In this document: piece by piece, positions 35,525 through 46,002 of the stretch | Numbering within the stretch: position 1 is the first letter of the stretch | Layout: every line of letters starts with the position of its first letter | Assembly (NCBI RefSeq): GCF_022201045.2 | Contig: NC_068561.1 | Location: forward strand, 2,629,001-2,693,000 | Direction of reading: 5' to 3' | Source of the DNA: Citrus sinensis | Lineage: Eukaryota > Streptophyta > Magnoliopsida > Sapindales > Rutaceae | DNA: 64,000 nt | Position numbers and translations under genes: made by a program | Notes under the pieces: generated by a model | Told to the model about the DNA's origin: nothing | The model's database searches: none | What the model saw: only the letters and a program-made list of their open reading frames with translations

Positions 35525-35904
35525 CTTTTTATCTTTTCAGCCGGTTAATCAACTTTTCGCGGCCGACCCCTTCAATTTTTGGAGACAAATAGGGTGGTCA
35601 AGTTCCGGAGGAGCTTGGGGGCGTTTTTTTGACCCTTAATTTCGAATTTTTCTTGTATTTTGACACATTTTTAAGATTACAATTTTTTTGACCCTCGTCG
35701 TCATCCGGTTAATCATCTTTTCGCGGCCGGCCCCTTCACTTTTGCGTGCGTTAGCGGGTTTCGACCGCCGGCGCGGGGTCTCCGGGGCACCTCGGACCCG
35801 CCGGGGAGCGGGGAAAGGGCCGCGGAGGGATGAATTGTGCGGCGGCCGAGTCGGGGCAGGCGAGGGGGGCACGGGTTAAGTAGATTTGCAGTGCACATGC
35901 TGAT

Positions 35905-36024
35905 GGGTGCGACCATACCAGCACTAATGCACCGGATCCCATCAGAACTCCGTAGTTAAGCGTGCTTGGGCGAGAGCAGTACTAAGATGGGTGACCTCTT
36001 GGGAAGTCCTCGTGTTGCACCCCT
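35905..36024 (+). rRNA. 5S rRNA: 5S rRNA copy 73
   Basis: C49T just before box A. Its spacer has ATTATTTTT, AAAGGACCG and GTCGAGGC, all shared with the spacer after copy 114. Confidence 0.95.
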
Positions 36025-36403
36025 CTTTTTATCTTTTCAGCCGGTTAATCATCTTTTCGCGGCCGACCCCTTCAATTTTTGGAGACAAATAGGGTGGTCA
36101 AGTTCCGGAGGAGCTTGGGGGCGTTTTTTGACCCTTAATTTCGAATTTTTCTTGTATTTTGACACATTTTTAAGATTACAATTATTTTTACCCTCGTCGT
36201 CAGCCGGTTAATCATCTTTTCGCGGCCGGCCCCTTCACTTTTGCGTGCGTTAGCGGGTTTCGACCGCCGGCGCGGGGTCTCCGGGGCACCTCGGACCCGC
36301 CGGGGAGCGGGGAAAGGACCGCGGAGGGATGAATTGTGCGGCGGCCGAGTCGAGGCAGGCGAGGGGGGCACGGGTTAAGTAGATTTGCAGTGCACATGCT
36401 GAT

Positions 36404-36523
36404 GGGTGCGACCATACCAGCACTAATGCACCGGATCCCATCAGAACTCCGCAGTCAAGCGTGCTTGGGCGAGAGCAGTACTAAGATGGGTGACCTCTTG
36501 GGAAGTCCTCGTGTTGCACCCCT
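36404..36523 (+). rRNA. 5S rRNA: 5S rRNA copy 74 (C53)
   Basis: T53C; partner copy 115 is the same. Confidence 0.96.
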
Positions 36524-36902
36524 CTTTTTATCTTTTCAGCCGGTTAATCATCTTTTCGCGGCCGACCCCTTCAATTTTTGGAGACAAATAGGGTGGTCAA
36601 GTTCCGGAGGAGCTTGGGGGCGTTTTTTGACCCTTAATTTCGAATTTTTCTTGTATTTTGACACATTTTTAAGATTACAATTTTTTTGACCCTCGTCGTC
36701 AGCCGGTTAATCATCTTTTCGCGGCCGGCCCCTTCACTTTTGCGTGCGTTAGCGGGTTTCGACCGCCGGCGCGGGGTCTCCGGGGCACCTCGGACCCGCC
36801 GGGGAGCGGGGAAAGGGCCGCGGAGGGATGAATTGTGCGGCGGCCGAGTCGGGGCAGGCGAGGGGGGCACGGGTTAAGTAGATTTGCAGTGCACATGCTG
36901 AT

Positions 36903-37022
36903 GGGTGCGACCATACCAGCACTAATGCACCGGATCCCATCAGAACTCCGCAGTTAAGCGTGCTTGGGCGAGAGCAGTACTAAGATGGGTGACCTCTTGG
37001 GAAGTCCTCGTGTTGCACCCCT
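36903..37022 (+). rRNA. 5S rRNA: 5S rRNA copy 75
   Basis: Consensus gene; spacer has TTTTCCTGTA (37149) and GAGTCCGGGGC. Confidence 0.97.
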
Positions 37023-37402
37023 CTTTTTATCTTTTCAGCCGGTTAATCATCTTTTCGCGGCCGACCCCTTCAATTTTTGGAGACAAATAGGGTGGTCAAG
37101 TTCCGGAGGAGCTTGGGGGCGTTTTTTGACCCTTAATTTCGAATTTTTCCTGTATTTTGACACATTTTTAAGATTACAATTTTTTTGACCCTCGTCGTCA
37201 GCCGGTTAATCATCTTTTCGCGGCCGGCCCCTTCACTTTTGCGTGCGTTAGCGGGTTTCGACCGCCGGCGCGGGGTCTCCGGGGCACCTCGGACCCGCCG
37301 GGGAGCGGGGAAAGGGCCGCGGAGGGATGAATTGTGCGGCGGCCGAGTCCGGGGCAGGCGAGGGGGGCACGGGTTAAGTAGATTTGCAGTGCACATGCTG
37401 AT

Positions 37403-37522
37403 GGGTGCGACCATACCAGCACTAATGCACCGGATCCCATCAGAACTCCGCAGTTAAGCGTGCTTGGGCGAGAGCAGTACTAAGATGGGTGACCTCTTGG
37501 GAAGTCCTCGTGTTGCACCCCT
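37403..37522 (+). rRNA. 5S rRNA: 5S rRNA copy 76
   Basis: Consensus gene; spacer has CTCGGGCCCG and a G in GAGGGGGGAAA. Confidence 0.97.
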
Positions 37523-37901
37523 CTTTTTATCTTTTCAGCCGGTTAATCATCTTTTCGCGGCCGACCCCTTCAATTTTTGGAGACAAATAGGGTGGTCAAG
37601 TTCCGGAGGAGCTTGGGGGCGTTTTTTGACCCTTAATTTCGAATTTTTCTTGTATTTTGACACATTTTTAAGATTACAATTTTTTTGACCCTCGTCGTCA
37701 GCCGGTTAATCATCTTTTCGCGGCCGGCCCCTTCACTTTTGCGTGCGTTAGCGGGTTTCGACCGCCGGCGCGGGGTCTCCGGGGCACCTCGGGCCCGCCG
37801 GGGAGGGGGGAAAGGGCCGCGGAGGGATGAATTGTGCGGCGGCCGAGTCGGGGCAGGCGAGGGGGGCACGGGTTAAGTAGATTTGCAGTGCACATGCTGA
37901 T

Positions 37902-38021
37902 GGGTGCGACCATACCAGCACTAATGCACCGGATCCCATCAGAACTCCGCAGTTAAGCGTGCTTGGGCGAGAGCAGTACTAAGATGGGTGACCTCTTGGG
38001 AAGTCCTCGTGTTGCACCCCT
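37902..38021 (+). rRNA. 5S rRNA: 5S rRNA copy 77
   Basis: Consensus gene; spacer has AATCAACTTTT (38049). Confidence 0.97.
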
Positions 38022-38400
38022 CTTTTTATCTTTTCAGCCGGTTAATCAACTTTTCGCGGCCGACCCCTTCAATTTTTGGAGACAAATAGGGTGGTCAAGT
38101 TCCGGAGGAGCTTGGGGGCGTTTTTTGACCCTTAATTTCGAATTTTTCTTGTATTTTGACACATTTTTAAGATTACAATTTTTTTGACCCTCGTCGTCAG
38201 CCGGTTAATCATCTTTTCGCGGCCGGCCCCTTCACTTTTGCGTGCGTTAGCGGGTTTCGACCGCCGGCGCGGGGTCTCCGGGGCACCTCGGACCCGCCGG
38301 GGAGCGGGGAAAGGGCCGCGGAGGGATGAATTGTGCGGCGGCCGAGTCGGGGCAGGCGAGGGGGGCACGGGTTAAGTAGATTTGCAGTGCACATGCTGAT

Positions 38401-38520
38401 GGGTGCGACCATACCAGCACTAATGCACCGGATCCCATCAGAACTCCGCAGTTAAGCGTGCTTGGGCGAGAGCAGTACTAAGATGGGTGACCTCTTGGGA
38501 AGTCCTCGTGTTGCACCCCT
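38401..38520 (+). rRNA. 5S rRNA: 5S rRNA copy 78
   Basis: Consensus gene; spacer has GGCGCAGGGTC, shared with the spacer after copy 119. Confidence 0.97.
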
Positions 38521-38900
38521 CTTTTTATCTTTTCAGCCGGTTAATCATCTTTTCGCGGCCGACCCCTTCAATTTTTGGAGACAAATAGGGTGGTCAAGTT
38601 CCGGAGGAGCTTGGGGGCGTTTTTTGACCCTTAATTTCGAATTTTTCTTGTATTTTGACACATTTTTAAGATTACAATTTTTTTGACCCTCGTCGTCAGC
38701 CGGTTAATCATCTTTTCGCGGCCGGCCCCTTCACTTTTGCGTGCGTTAGCGGGTTTTCGACCGCCGGCGCAGGGTCTCCGGGGCACCTCGGACCCGCCGG
38801 GGAGCGGGGAAAGGGCCGCGGAGGGATGAATTGTGCGGCGGCCGAGTCGGGGCAGGCGAGGGGGGCACGGGTTAAGTAGATTTGCAGTGCACATGCTGAT

Positions 38901-39020
38901 GGGTGCGACCATACCAGCACTAATGCACCGGATCCCATCAGAACTCCGCAGTCAAGCGTGCTTGGGCGAGAGCAGTACTAAGATGGGTGACCTCTTGGGA
39001 AGTCCTCGTGTTGCACCCCT
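38901..39020 (+). rRNA. 5S rRNA: 5S rRNA copy 79 (C53)
   Basis: T53C; partner copy 120 is the same. Confidence 0.96.
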
Positions 39021-39400
39021 CTTTTTATCTTTTCAGCCGGTTAATCATCTTTTCGCGGCCGACCCCTTCAATTTTTGGAGACAAATAGGGTGGTCAAGTT
39101 CCGGAGGAGCTTGGGGGCGTTTTTTGACCCTTAATTTCGAATTTTTCTTGTATTTTGACACATTTTTAAGATTACAATTTTTTTGACCCTCGTCGTCAGC
39201 CGGTTAATCATCTTTTCGCGGCCGGCCCCTTCACTTTTGCGTGCGTTAGCGGGTTTTCGACCGCCGGCGCGGGGTCTCCGGGGCACCTCGGACCCGCCGG
39301 GGAGCGGGGAAAGGGCCGCGGAGGGATGAATTGTGCGGCGGCCGAGTCGGGGCAGGCGAGGGGGGCACGGGTTAAGTAGATTTGCAGTGCACATGCTGGT

Positions 39401-39520
39401 GGGTGCGACCATACCAGCACTAATGCACCGGATCCCATCAGAACTCCGCAGTTAAGCGTGCTTGGGCGAGAGCAGTACTAAGATGGGTGACCTCTTGGGA
39501 AGTCCTCGTGTTGCACCCCT
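39401..39520 (+). rRNA. 5S rRNA: 5S rRNA copy 80 (-2 G, T53)
   Basis: CTGGTG upstream but T53, so the two class markers are not absolutely linked; partner copy 121 is C53. Confidence 0.96.
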
Positions 39521-39901
39521 CTTTTTATCTTTTCAGCCGGTTAATCATCTTTTCGCGGCCGACCCCTTCAATTTTTGGAGACAAATAGGGTGGTCAAGTT
39601 CCGGAGGAGCTTGGGGGCGTTTTTTGACCCTTAATTTCGAATTTTTCTTGTATTTTGACACATTTTTAAGATTACAATTTTTTTGACCCTCGTCGTCAGC
39701 CGGGTTAATCATCTTTTCGCGGCCGGCCCCTTCTCTTTTGCGTGCGTTAGCGGGTTTCGACCGCCGGCGCGGGGTCTCCGGGGCACCTCGGACCCGCCGG
39801 GGAGCGGGGAAAGGGCCGCGGAGGGAGGAATTGTGCGGCGGCCGAGGCCGGGGCAGGCGAGGGGGGCACGGGTTAAGTAGATTTGCAGTGCACATGCTGA
39901 T

Positions 39902-40021
39902 GGGTGCGACCATACCAGCACTAATGCACCGGATCCCATCAGAACTCCGCAGTTAAGCGTGCTTGGGCGAGAGCAGTACTAAGATGGGTGACCTCTTGGG
40001 AAGTCCTCGTGTTGCACCCCT
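39902..40021 (+). rRNA. 5S rRNA: 5S rRNA copy 81
   Basis: Consensus gene; preceding spacer has GGGAGGAATTG and GAGGCCGGGGC; following spacer has GATGACTTGTG (40327). Confidence 0.97.
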
Positions 40022-40400
40022 CTTTTTATCTTTTCAGCCGGTTAATCATCTTTTCGCGGCCGACCCCTTCAATTTTTGGAGACAAATAGGGTGGTCAAGT
40101 TCCGGAGGAGCTTGGGGGCGTTTTTTGACCCTTAATTTCGAATTTTTCTTGTATTTTGACACATTTTTAAGATTACAATTTTTTTGACCCTCGTCGTCAG
40201 CCGGTTAATCATCTTTTCGCGGCCGGCCCCTTCACTTTTGCGTGCGTTAGCGGGTTTCGACCGCCGGCGCGGGGTCTCCGGGGCACCTCGGACCCGCCGG
40301 GGAGCGGGGAAAGGGCCGCGGAGGGATGACTTGTGCGGCGGCCGAGTCGGGGCAGGCGAGGGGGGCACGGGTTAAGTAGATTTGCAGTGCACATGCTGGT

Positions 40401-40520
40401 GGGTGCGACCATACCAGCACTAATGCACCGGATCCCATCAGAACTCCGCAGTCAAGCGTGCTTGGGCGAGAGCAGTACTAAGATGGGTGACCTCTTGGGA
40501 AGTCCTCGTGTTGCACCCCT
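40401..40520 (+). rRNA. 5S rRNA: 5S rRNA copy 82 (C53, -2 G)
   Basis: T53C; spacer has AATCAACTTTT (40548), TATTGTGAC and CATCCGG, all shared with copy 123. Confidence 0.96.
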
Positions 40521-40899
40521 CTTTTTATCTTTTCAGCCGGTTAATCAACTTTTCGCGGCCGACCCCTTCAATTTTTGGAGACAAATAGGGTGGTCAAGTT
40601 CCGGAGGAGCTTGGGGGCGTTTTTTGACCCTTAATTTCGAATTTTTCTTGTATTGTGACACATTTTTAAGATTACAATTTTTTTGACCCTCGTCGTCATC
40701 CGGTTAATCATCTTTTCGCGGCCGGCCCCTTCACTTTTGCGTGCGTTAGCGGGTTTCGACCGCCGGCGCGGGGTCTCCGGGGCACCTCGGACCCGCCGGG
40801 GAGCGGGGAAAGGGCCGCGGAGGGATGAATTGTGCGGCGGCCGAGTCGGGGCAGGCGAGGGGGGCACGGGTTAAGTAGATTTGCAGTGCACATGCTGAT

Positions 40900-41019
40900 G
40901 GGTGCGACCATACCAGCACTAATGCACCGGATCCCATCAGAACTCCGCAGTGAAGCGTGCTTGGGCGAGAGCAGTACTAAGATGGGTGACCTCTTGGGAA
41001 GTCCTCGTGTTGCACCCCT
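40900..41019 (+). rRNA. 5S rRNA: 5S rRNA copy 83 (G53)
   Basis: T53G; partner copy 124 is also G53. Confidence 0.96.
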
Positions 41020-41398
41020 CTTTTTATCTTTTCAGCCGGTTAATCATCTTTTCGCGGCCGACCCCTTCAATTTTTGGAGACAAATAGGGTGGTCAAGTTC
41101 CGGAGGAGCTTGGGGGCGTTTTTTGACCCTTAATTTCGAATTTTTCTTGTATTTTGACACATTTTTAAGATTACAATTTTTTTGACCCTCGTCGTCAGCC
41201 GGTTAATCATCTTTTCGCGGCCGGCCCCTTCACTTTTGCGTGCGTTAGCGGGTTTCGACCGCCGGCGCGGGGTCTCCGGGGCACCTCGGACCCGCCGGGG
41301 AGCGGGGAAAGGGCCGCGGAGGGATGAATTGTGCGGCGGCCGAGTCGGGGCAGGCGAGGGGGGCACGGGTTAAGTAGATTTGCAGTGCACATGCTGAT

Positions 41399-41518
41399 GG
41401 GTGCGACCATACCAGCACTAATGCACCGGATCCCATCAGAACTCCGCAGTTAAGCGTGCTTGGGCGAGAGCAGTACTAAGATGGGTGACCTCTTGGGAAG
41501 TCCTCGTGTTGCACCCCT
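41399..41518 (+). rRNA. 5S rRNA: 5S rRNA copy 84
   Basis: Consensus gene; unit 500 bp from one extra G before CACGGG. Confidence 0.97.
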
Positions 41519-41898
41519 CTTTTTATCTTTTCAGCCGGTTAATCATCTTTTCGCGGCCGACCCCTTCAATTTTTGGAGACAAATAGGGTGGTCAAGTTCC
41601 GGAGGAGCTTGGGGGCGTTTTTTGACCCTTAATTTCGAATTTTTCTTGTATTTTGACACATTTTTAAGATTACAATTTTTTTGACCCTCGTCGTCAGCCG
41701 GTTAATCATCTTTTCGCGGCCGGCCCCTTCACTTTTGCGTGCGTTAGCGGGTTTCGACCGCCGGCGCGGGGTCTCCGGGGCACCTCGGACCCGCCGGGGA
41801 GCGGGGAAAGGGCCGCGGAGGGATGAATTGTGCGGCGGCCGAGTCGGGGCAGGCGAGGGGGGGCACGGGTTAAGTAGATTTGCAGTGCACATGCTGAT

Positions 41899-42018
41899 GG
41901 GTGCGACCATACCAGCACTAATGCACCGGATCCCATCAGAACTCCGCAGTTAAGCGTGCTTGGGCGAGAGCAGTACTAAGATGGGTGACCTCTTGGGAAG
42001 TCCTCGTGTTGCACCCCT
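41899..42018 (+). rRNA. 5S rRNA: 5S rRNA copy 85
   Basis: Consensus gene; 499-bp unit. Confidence 0.97.
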
Positions 42019-42397
42019 CTTTTTATCTTTTCAGCCGGTTAATCATCTTTTCGCGGCCGACCCCTTCAATTTTTGGAGACAAATAGGGTGGTCAAGTTCC
42101 GGAGGAGCTTGGGGGCGTTTTTTGACCCTTAATTTCGAATTTTTCTTGTATTTTGACACATTTTTAAGATTACAATTTTTTTGACCCTCGTCGTCAGCCG
42201 GTTAATCATCTTTTCGCGGCCGGCCCCTTCACTTTTGCGTGCGTTAGCGGGTTTCGACCGCCGGCGCGGGGTCTCCGGGGCACCTCGGACCCGCCGGGGA
42301 GCGGGGAAAGGGCCGCGGAGGGATGAATTGTGCGGCGGCCGAGTCGGGGCAGGCGAGGGGGGCACGGGTTAAGTAGATTTGCAGTGCACATGCTGAT

Positions 42398-42517
42398 GGG
42401 TGCGACCATACCAGCACTAATGCACCGGATCCCATCAGAACTCCGCAGTTAAGCGTGCTTGGGCGAGAGCAGTACTAAGATGGGTGACCTCTTGGGAAGT
42501 CCTCGTGTTGCACCCCT
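42398..42517 (+). rRNA. 5S rRNA: 5S rRNA copy 86
   Basis: Consensus gene; the sequence upstream of the next gene reads AGTAGACTTG. Confidence 0.97.
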
Positions 42518-42896
42518 CTTTTTATCTTTTCAGCCGGTTAATCATCTTTTCGCGGCCGACCCCTTCAATTTTTGGAGACAAATAGGGTGGTCAAGTTCCG
42601 GAGGAGCTTGGGGGCGTTTTTTGACCCTTAATTTCGAATTTTTCTTGTATTTTGACACATTTTTAAGATTACAATTTTTTTGACCCTCGTCGTCAGCCGG
42701 TTAATCATCTTTTCGCGGCCGGCCCCTTCACTTTTGCGTGCGTTAGCGGGTTTCGACCGCCGGCGCGGGGTCTCCGGGGCACCTCGGACCCGCCGGGGAG
42801 CGGGGAAAGGGCCGCGGAGGGATGAATTGTGCGGCGGCCGAGTCGGGGCAGGCGAGGGGGGCACGGGTTAAGTAGACTTGCAGTGCACATGCTGAT

Positions 42897-43008
42897 GGGT
42901 GCGACCAACCATAAGCCCGGATCCATCAGAACTCCGCAGTTAAGCGTGCTTGGGCGAGAGCAGTACTAAGATGGGTGACCTCTTGGGAAGTCCTCGTGTT
43001 GCACCCCT
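42897..43008 (+). pseudogene. 5S rRNA copy 87, scrambled 5' region
   Basis: Between GGGTGCGACC and CCGGATCC the normal 17 bases are replaced by AACCATAAGC and one more C is lost, leaving 112 nt. The helix II strand is destroyed, but box A to box C and the terminator are intact, so an aberrant RNA could still be made. The partner at 63347 is damaged in the same region and shares AGTAGACTTG upstream. Confidence 0.85.
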
Positions 43009-43387
43009 CTTTTTATCTTTTCAGCCGGTTAATCATCTTTTCGCGGCCGACCCCTTCAATTTTTGGAGACAAATAGGGTGGTCAAGTTCCGGAGCAGCTT
43101 GGGGGCGTTTTTTGACCCTTAATTTCGAATTTTTCTTGTATTTTGACACATTTTTAAGATTACAATTTTTTTGACCCTCGTCGTCATCCGGTTAATCATC
43201 TTTTCGCGGCCGGCCCCTTCACTTTTGCGTGCGTTAGCGGGTTTCGACCGCCGGCGCGGGGTCTCCGGGGCACCTCGGACCCGCCGGGGAGCGGGGAAAG
43301 GGCCGCGGAGGGATGAATTGTGCGGCGGCCGAGTCGGGGCAGGCGAGGGGGGCACGGGTTAAGTAGATTTGCAGTGCACATGCTGAT

Positions 43388-43507
43388 GGGTGCGACCATA
43401 CCAGCACTAATGCACCGGATCCCATCAGAACTCCGCAGTCAAGCGTGCTTGGGCGAGAGCAGTACTAAGATGGGTGACCTCTTGGGAAGTCCTCGTGTTG
43501 CACCCCT
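43388..43507 (+). rRNA. 5S rRNA: 5S rRNA copy 88 (C53)
   Basis: T53C; preceded by a spacer with GGAGCAGCTT and CATCCGG, as is copy 129. From here units are exactly 499 bp. Confidence 0.96.
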
Positions 43508-43886
43508 CTTTTTATCTTTTCAGCCGGTTAATCATCTTTTCGCGGCCGACCCCTTCAATTTTTGGAGACAAATAGGGTGGTCAAGTTCCGGAGGAGCTTG
43601 GGGGCGTTTTTTGACCCTTAATTTCGAATTTTTCTTGTATTTTGACACATTTTTAAGATTACAATTTTTTTGACCCTCGTCGTCAGCCGGTTAATCATCT
43701 TTTCGCGGCCGGCCCCTTCACTTTTGCGTGCGTTAGCGGGTTTCGACCGCCGGCGCGGGGTCTCCGGGGCACCTCGGACCCGCCGGGGAGCGGGGAAAGG
43801 GCCGCGGAGGGATGAATTGTGCGGCGGCCGAGTCGGGGCAGGCGAGGGGGGCACGGGTTAAGTAGATTTGCAGTGCACATGCTGAT

Positions 43887-44006
43887 GGGTGCGACCATAC
43901 CAGCACTAATGCACCGGATCCCATCAGAACTCCGCAGTTAAGCGTGCTTGGGCGAGAGCAGTACTAAGATGGGTGACCTCTTGGGAAGTCCTCGTGTTGC
44001 ACCCCT
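43887..44006 (+). rRNA. 5S rRNA: 5S rRNA copy 89
   Basis: Gene and spacer both match the consensus unit. Confidence 0.97.
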
Positions 44007-44385
44007 CTTTTTATCTTTTCAGCCGGTTAATCATCTTTTCGCGGCCGACCCCTTCAATTTTTGGAGACAAATAGGGTGGTCAAGTTCCGGAGGAGCTTGG
44101 GGGCGTTTTTTGACCCTTAATTTCGAATTTTTCTTGTATTTTGACACATTTTTAAGATTACAATTTTTTTGACCCTCGTCGTCAGCCGGTTAATCATCTT
44201 TTCGCGGCCGGCCCCTTCACTTTTGCGTGCGTTAGCGGGTTTCGACCGCCGGCGCGGGGTCTCCGGGGCACCTCGGACCCGCCGGGGAGCGGGGAAAGGG
44301 CCGCGGAGGGATGAATTGTGCGGCGGCCGAGTCGGGGCAGGCGAGGGGGGCACGGGTTAAGTAGATTTGCAGTGCACATGCTGAT

Positions 44386-44505
44386 GGGTGCGACCATACC
44401 AGCACTAATGCACCGGATCCCATCAGAACTCCGCAGTTAAGCGTGCTTGGGCGAGAGCAGTACTAAGATGGGTGACCTCTTGGGAAGTCCTCGTGTTGCA
44501 CCCCT
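44386..44505 (+). rRNA. 5S rRNA: 5S rRNA copy 90
   Basis: Gene and spacer match the consensus unit. Confidence 0.97.
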
Positions 44506-44855
44506 CTTTTTATCTTTTCAGCCGGTTAATCATCTTTTCGCGGCCGACCCCTTCAATTTTTGGAGACAAATAGGGTGGTCAAGTTCCGGAGGAGCTTGGG
44601 GGCGTTTTTTGACCCTTAATTTCGAATTTTTCTTGTATTTTGACACATTTTTAAGATTACAATTTTTTTGACCCTCGTCGTCAGCCGGTTAATCATCTTT
44701 TCGCGGCCGGCCCCTTCACTTTTGCGTGCGTTAGCGGGTTTCGACCGCCGGCGCGGGGTCTCCGGGGCACCTCGGACCCGCCGGGGAGCGGGGAAAGGGC
44801 CGCGGAGGGATGAATTGTGCGGCGGCCGAGTCGGGGCAGGCGAGGGGGGCACGGG

Positions 44856-44884
44856 TTAAGTAGATTTGCAGTGCACATGCTGAT
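44856..44884 (+). promoter_or_regulatory. Upstream 5S promoter region (shown for copy 91)
   Basis: A TATA-like TTAAGTAGAT lies at -29 to -20 and a GC dinucleotide at -12/-11, matching two of the three upstream elements known for plant 5S genes. The third, C at -1, is replaced by T in essentially every copy here. The -2 base is A in most copies and G in one subclass. Confidence 0.75.
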
Positions 44885-45004
44885 GGGTGCGACCATACCA
44901 GCACTAATGCACCGGATCCCATCAGAACTCCGCAGTTAAGCGTGCTTGGGCGAGAGCAGTACTAAGATGGGTGACCTCTTGGGAAGTCCTCGTGTTGCAC
45001 CCCT
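44885..45004 (+). rRNA. 5S rRNA: 5S rRNA copy 91 (reference consensus unit)
   Basis: Used here as the reference. Box A, intermediate element and box C lie at +50, +67 and +80. Bases 1-9 can pair with 110-118 to close helix I. Relative to the common angiosperm 5S sequence as I remember it, the array consensus has C9, C73, A81 and T95. Confidence 0.97.
44934..44982 (+). promoter_or_regulatory. Internal Pol III promoter: box A, intermediate element, box C (copy 91)
   Basis: Box A is AGTTAAGCGTGCTTG at gene positions 50-64, the intermediate element CGAGAG at 67-72, and box C begins AAGATGGGTGACC at 80-98. Box C and the intermediate element are the TFIIIA contacts in the known family. The fourth base of box A (position 53) is the main polymorphic site of the array. 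Confidence 0.92.
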
Positions 45005-45005
45005 C

Positions 45006-45017
45006 TTTTTATCTTTT
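45006..45017 (+). terminator. Pol III terminator, T5 then T4 (copy 91)
   Basis: TTTTTATCTTTT begins two bases after the gene end: a T5 run followed by a T4 run. Pol III stops at four or more T on the coding strand. Several left-side copies have the first run shortened to four T (after 10573, 12555, 13050) or three (after 1636). Copies 68 and 109 read CTTTGTATC, leaving only the second run intact. Confidence 0.9.
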
Positions 45018-45059
45018 CAGCCGGTTAATCATCTTTTCGCGGCCGACCCCTTCAATTTT
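45017..45059 (+). repeat. Spacer direct repeat, copy a (unit of copy 91)
   Basis: This 43-bp segment, containing CCGGTTAATCATCTTTTCG, recurs 163 bp downstream with two mismatches. The pair is present in nearly every unit, so the spacer contains an old internal duplication. Copy a reads GGCCGACCCC and CTTCAATTTT. Confidence 0.95.
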
Positions 45060-45104
45060 TGGAGACAAATAGGGTGGTCAAGTTCCGGAGGAGCTTGGGG
45101 GCGT

Positions 45105-45174
45105 TTTTTGACCCTTAATTTCGAATTTTTCTTGTATTTTGACACATTTTTAAGATTACAATTTTTTTGACCCT
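45105..45174 (+). other. AT-rich spacer segment with T runs
   Basis: This 70-bp segment is about 29% GC by hand count and carries T6 and T7 runs, each followed by GACCCT. Both T runs could act as back-up Pol III terminators for read-through; this is inference from sequence alone. Confidence 0.7.
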
Positions 45175-45179
45175 CGTCG

Positions 45180-45222
45180 TCAGCCGGTTAATCATCTTTT
45201 CGCGGCCGGCCCCTTCACTTTT
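45180..45222 (+). repeat. Spacer direct repeat, copy b (unit of copy 91)
   Basis: Second member of the 43-bp pair. It differs from copy a by G in GGCCGGCCCC and C in CTTCACTTTT. A subclass of units has CATCCGG instead of CAGCCGG at its start. Confidence 0.95.
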
Positions 45223-45224
45223 GC

Positions 45225-45344
45225 GTGCGTTAGCGGGTTTCGACCGCCGGCGCGGGGTCTCCGGGGCACCTCGGACCCGCCGGGGAGCGGGGAAAGGGCC
45301 GCGGAGGGATGAATTGTGCGGCGGCCGAGTCGGGGCAGGCGAGG
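45225..45344 (+). other. CpG-dense spacer block
   Basis: The 120 bp are about 76% GC by hand count, with about 20 CpG sites within roughly 130 bp. In plants such a block is a likely target of cytosine methylation. Its G and C runs are where most left-side indels fall. Confidence 0.8.
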
Positions 45345-45383
45345 GGGGCACGGGTTAAGTAGATTTGCAGTGCACATGCTGAT

Positions 45384-45503
45384 GGGTGCGACCATACCAG
45401 CACTAATGCACCGGATCCCATCAGAACTCCGCAGTTAAGCGTGCTTGGGCGAGAGCAGTACTAAGATGGGTGACCTCTTGGGAAGTCCTCGTGTTGCACC
45501 CCT
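45384..45503 (+). rRNA. 5S rRNA: 5S rRNA copy 92
   Basis: Consensus gene; next upstream region reads CACATACTGAT. Confidence 0.97.
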
Positions 45504-45882
45504 CTTTTTATCTTTTCAGCCGGTTAATCATCTTTTCGCGGCCGACCCCTTCAATTTTTGGAGACAAATAGGGTGGTCAAGTTCCGGAGGAGCTTGGGGG
45601 CGTTTTTTGACCCTTAATTTCGAATTTTTCTTGTATTTTGACACATTTTTAAGATTACAATTTTTTTGACCCTCGTCGTCAGCCGGTTAATCATCTTTTC
45701 GCGGCCGGCCCCTTCACTTTTGCGTGCGTTAGCGGGTTTCGACCGCCGGCGCGGGGTCTCCGGGGCACCTCGGACCCGCCGGGGAGCGGGGAAAGGGCCG
45801 CGGAGGGATGAATTGTGCGGCGGCCGAGTCGGGGCAGGCGAGGGGGGCACGGGTTAAGTAGATTTGCAGTGCACATACTGAT

Positions 45883-46002
45883 GGGTGCGACCATACCAGC
45901 ACTAATGCACCGGATCCCATCAGAACTCCGCAGTTAAGCGTGCTTGGGCGAGAGCAGTACTAAGATGGGTGACCTCTTGGGAAGTCCTCGTGTTGCACCC
46001 CT
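45883..46002 (+). rRNA. 5S rRNA: 5S rRNA copy 93
   Basis: Consensus gene with a -6 G-to-A change upstream; spacer has TTTTTTTACCC at 46101-46112. Confidence 0.96.

Larger units (their letters stand above)
25901..43507 (+). repeat. Segmental duplication within the array, left copy (copies 53-88)
   Basis: Rare variants in this block recur in the same order 41 units later (46382-63933). Shared markers include C119G in copies 53/94, T24A in 58/99, C20A in 60/101, G53 in 54/95, 62/103 and 83/124, a broken terminator T run after 68/109, a three-change spacer before 74/115, and a 5'-damaged gene at 87/128. The limits are set by the first and last shared markers I see, so the true ends may differ. 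This left copy carries extra 1-3 bp indels that the right copy lacks. Confidence 0.85.
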
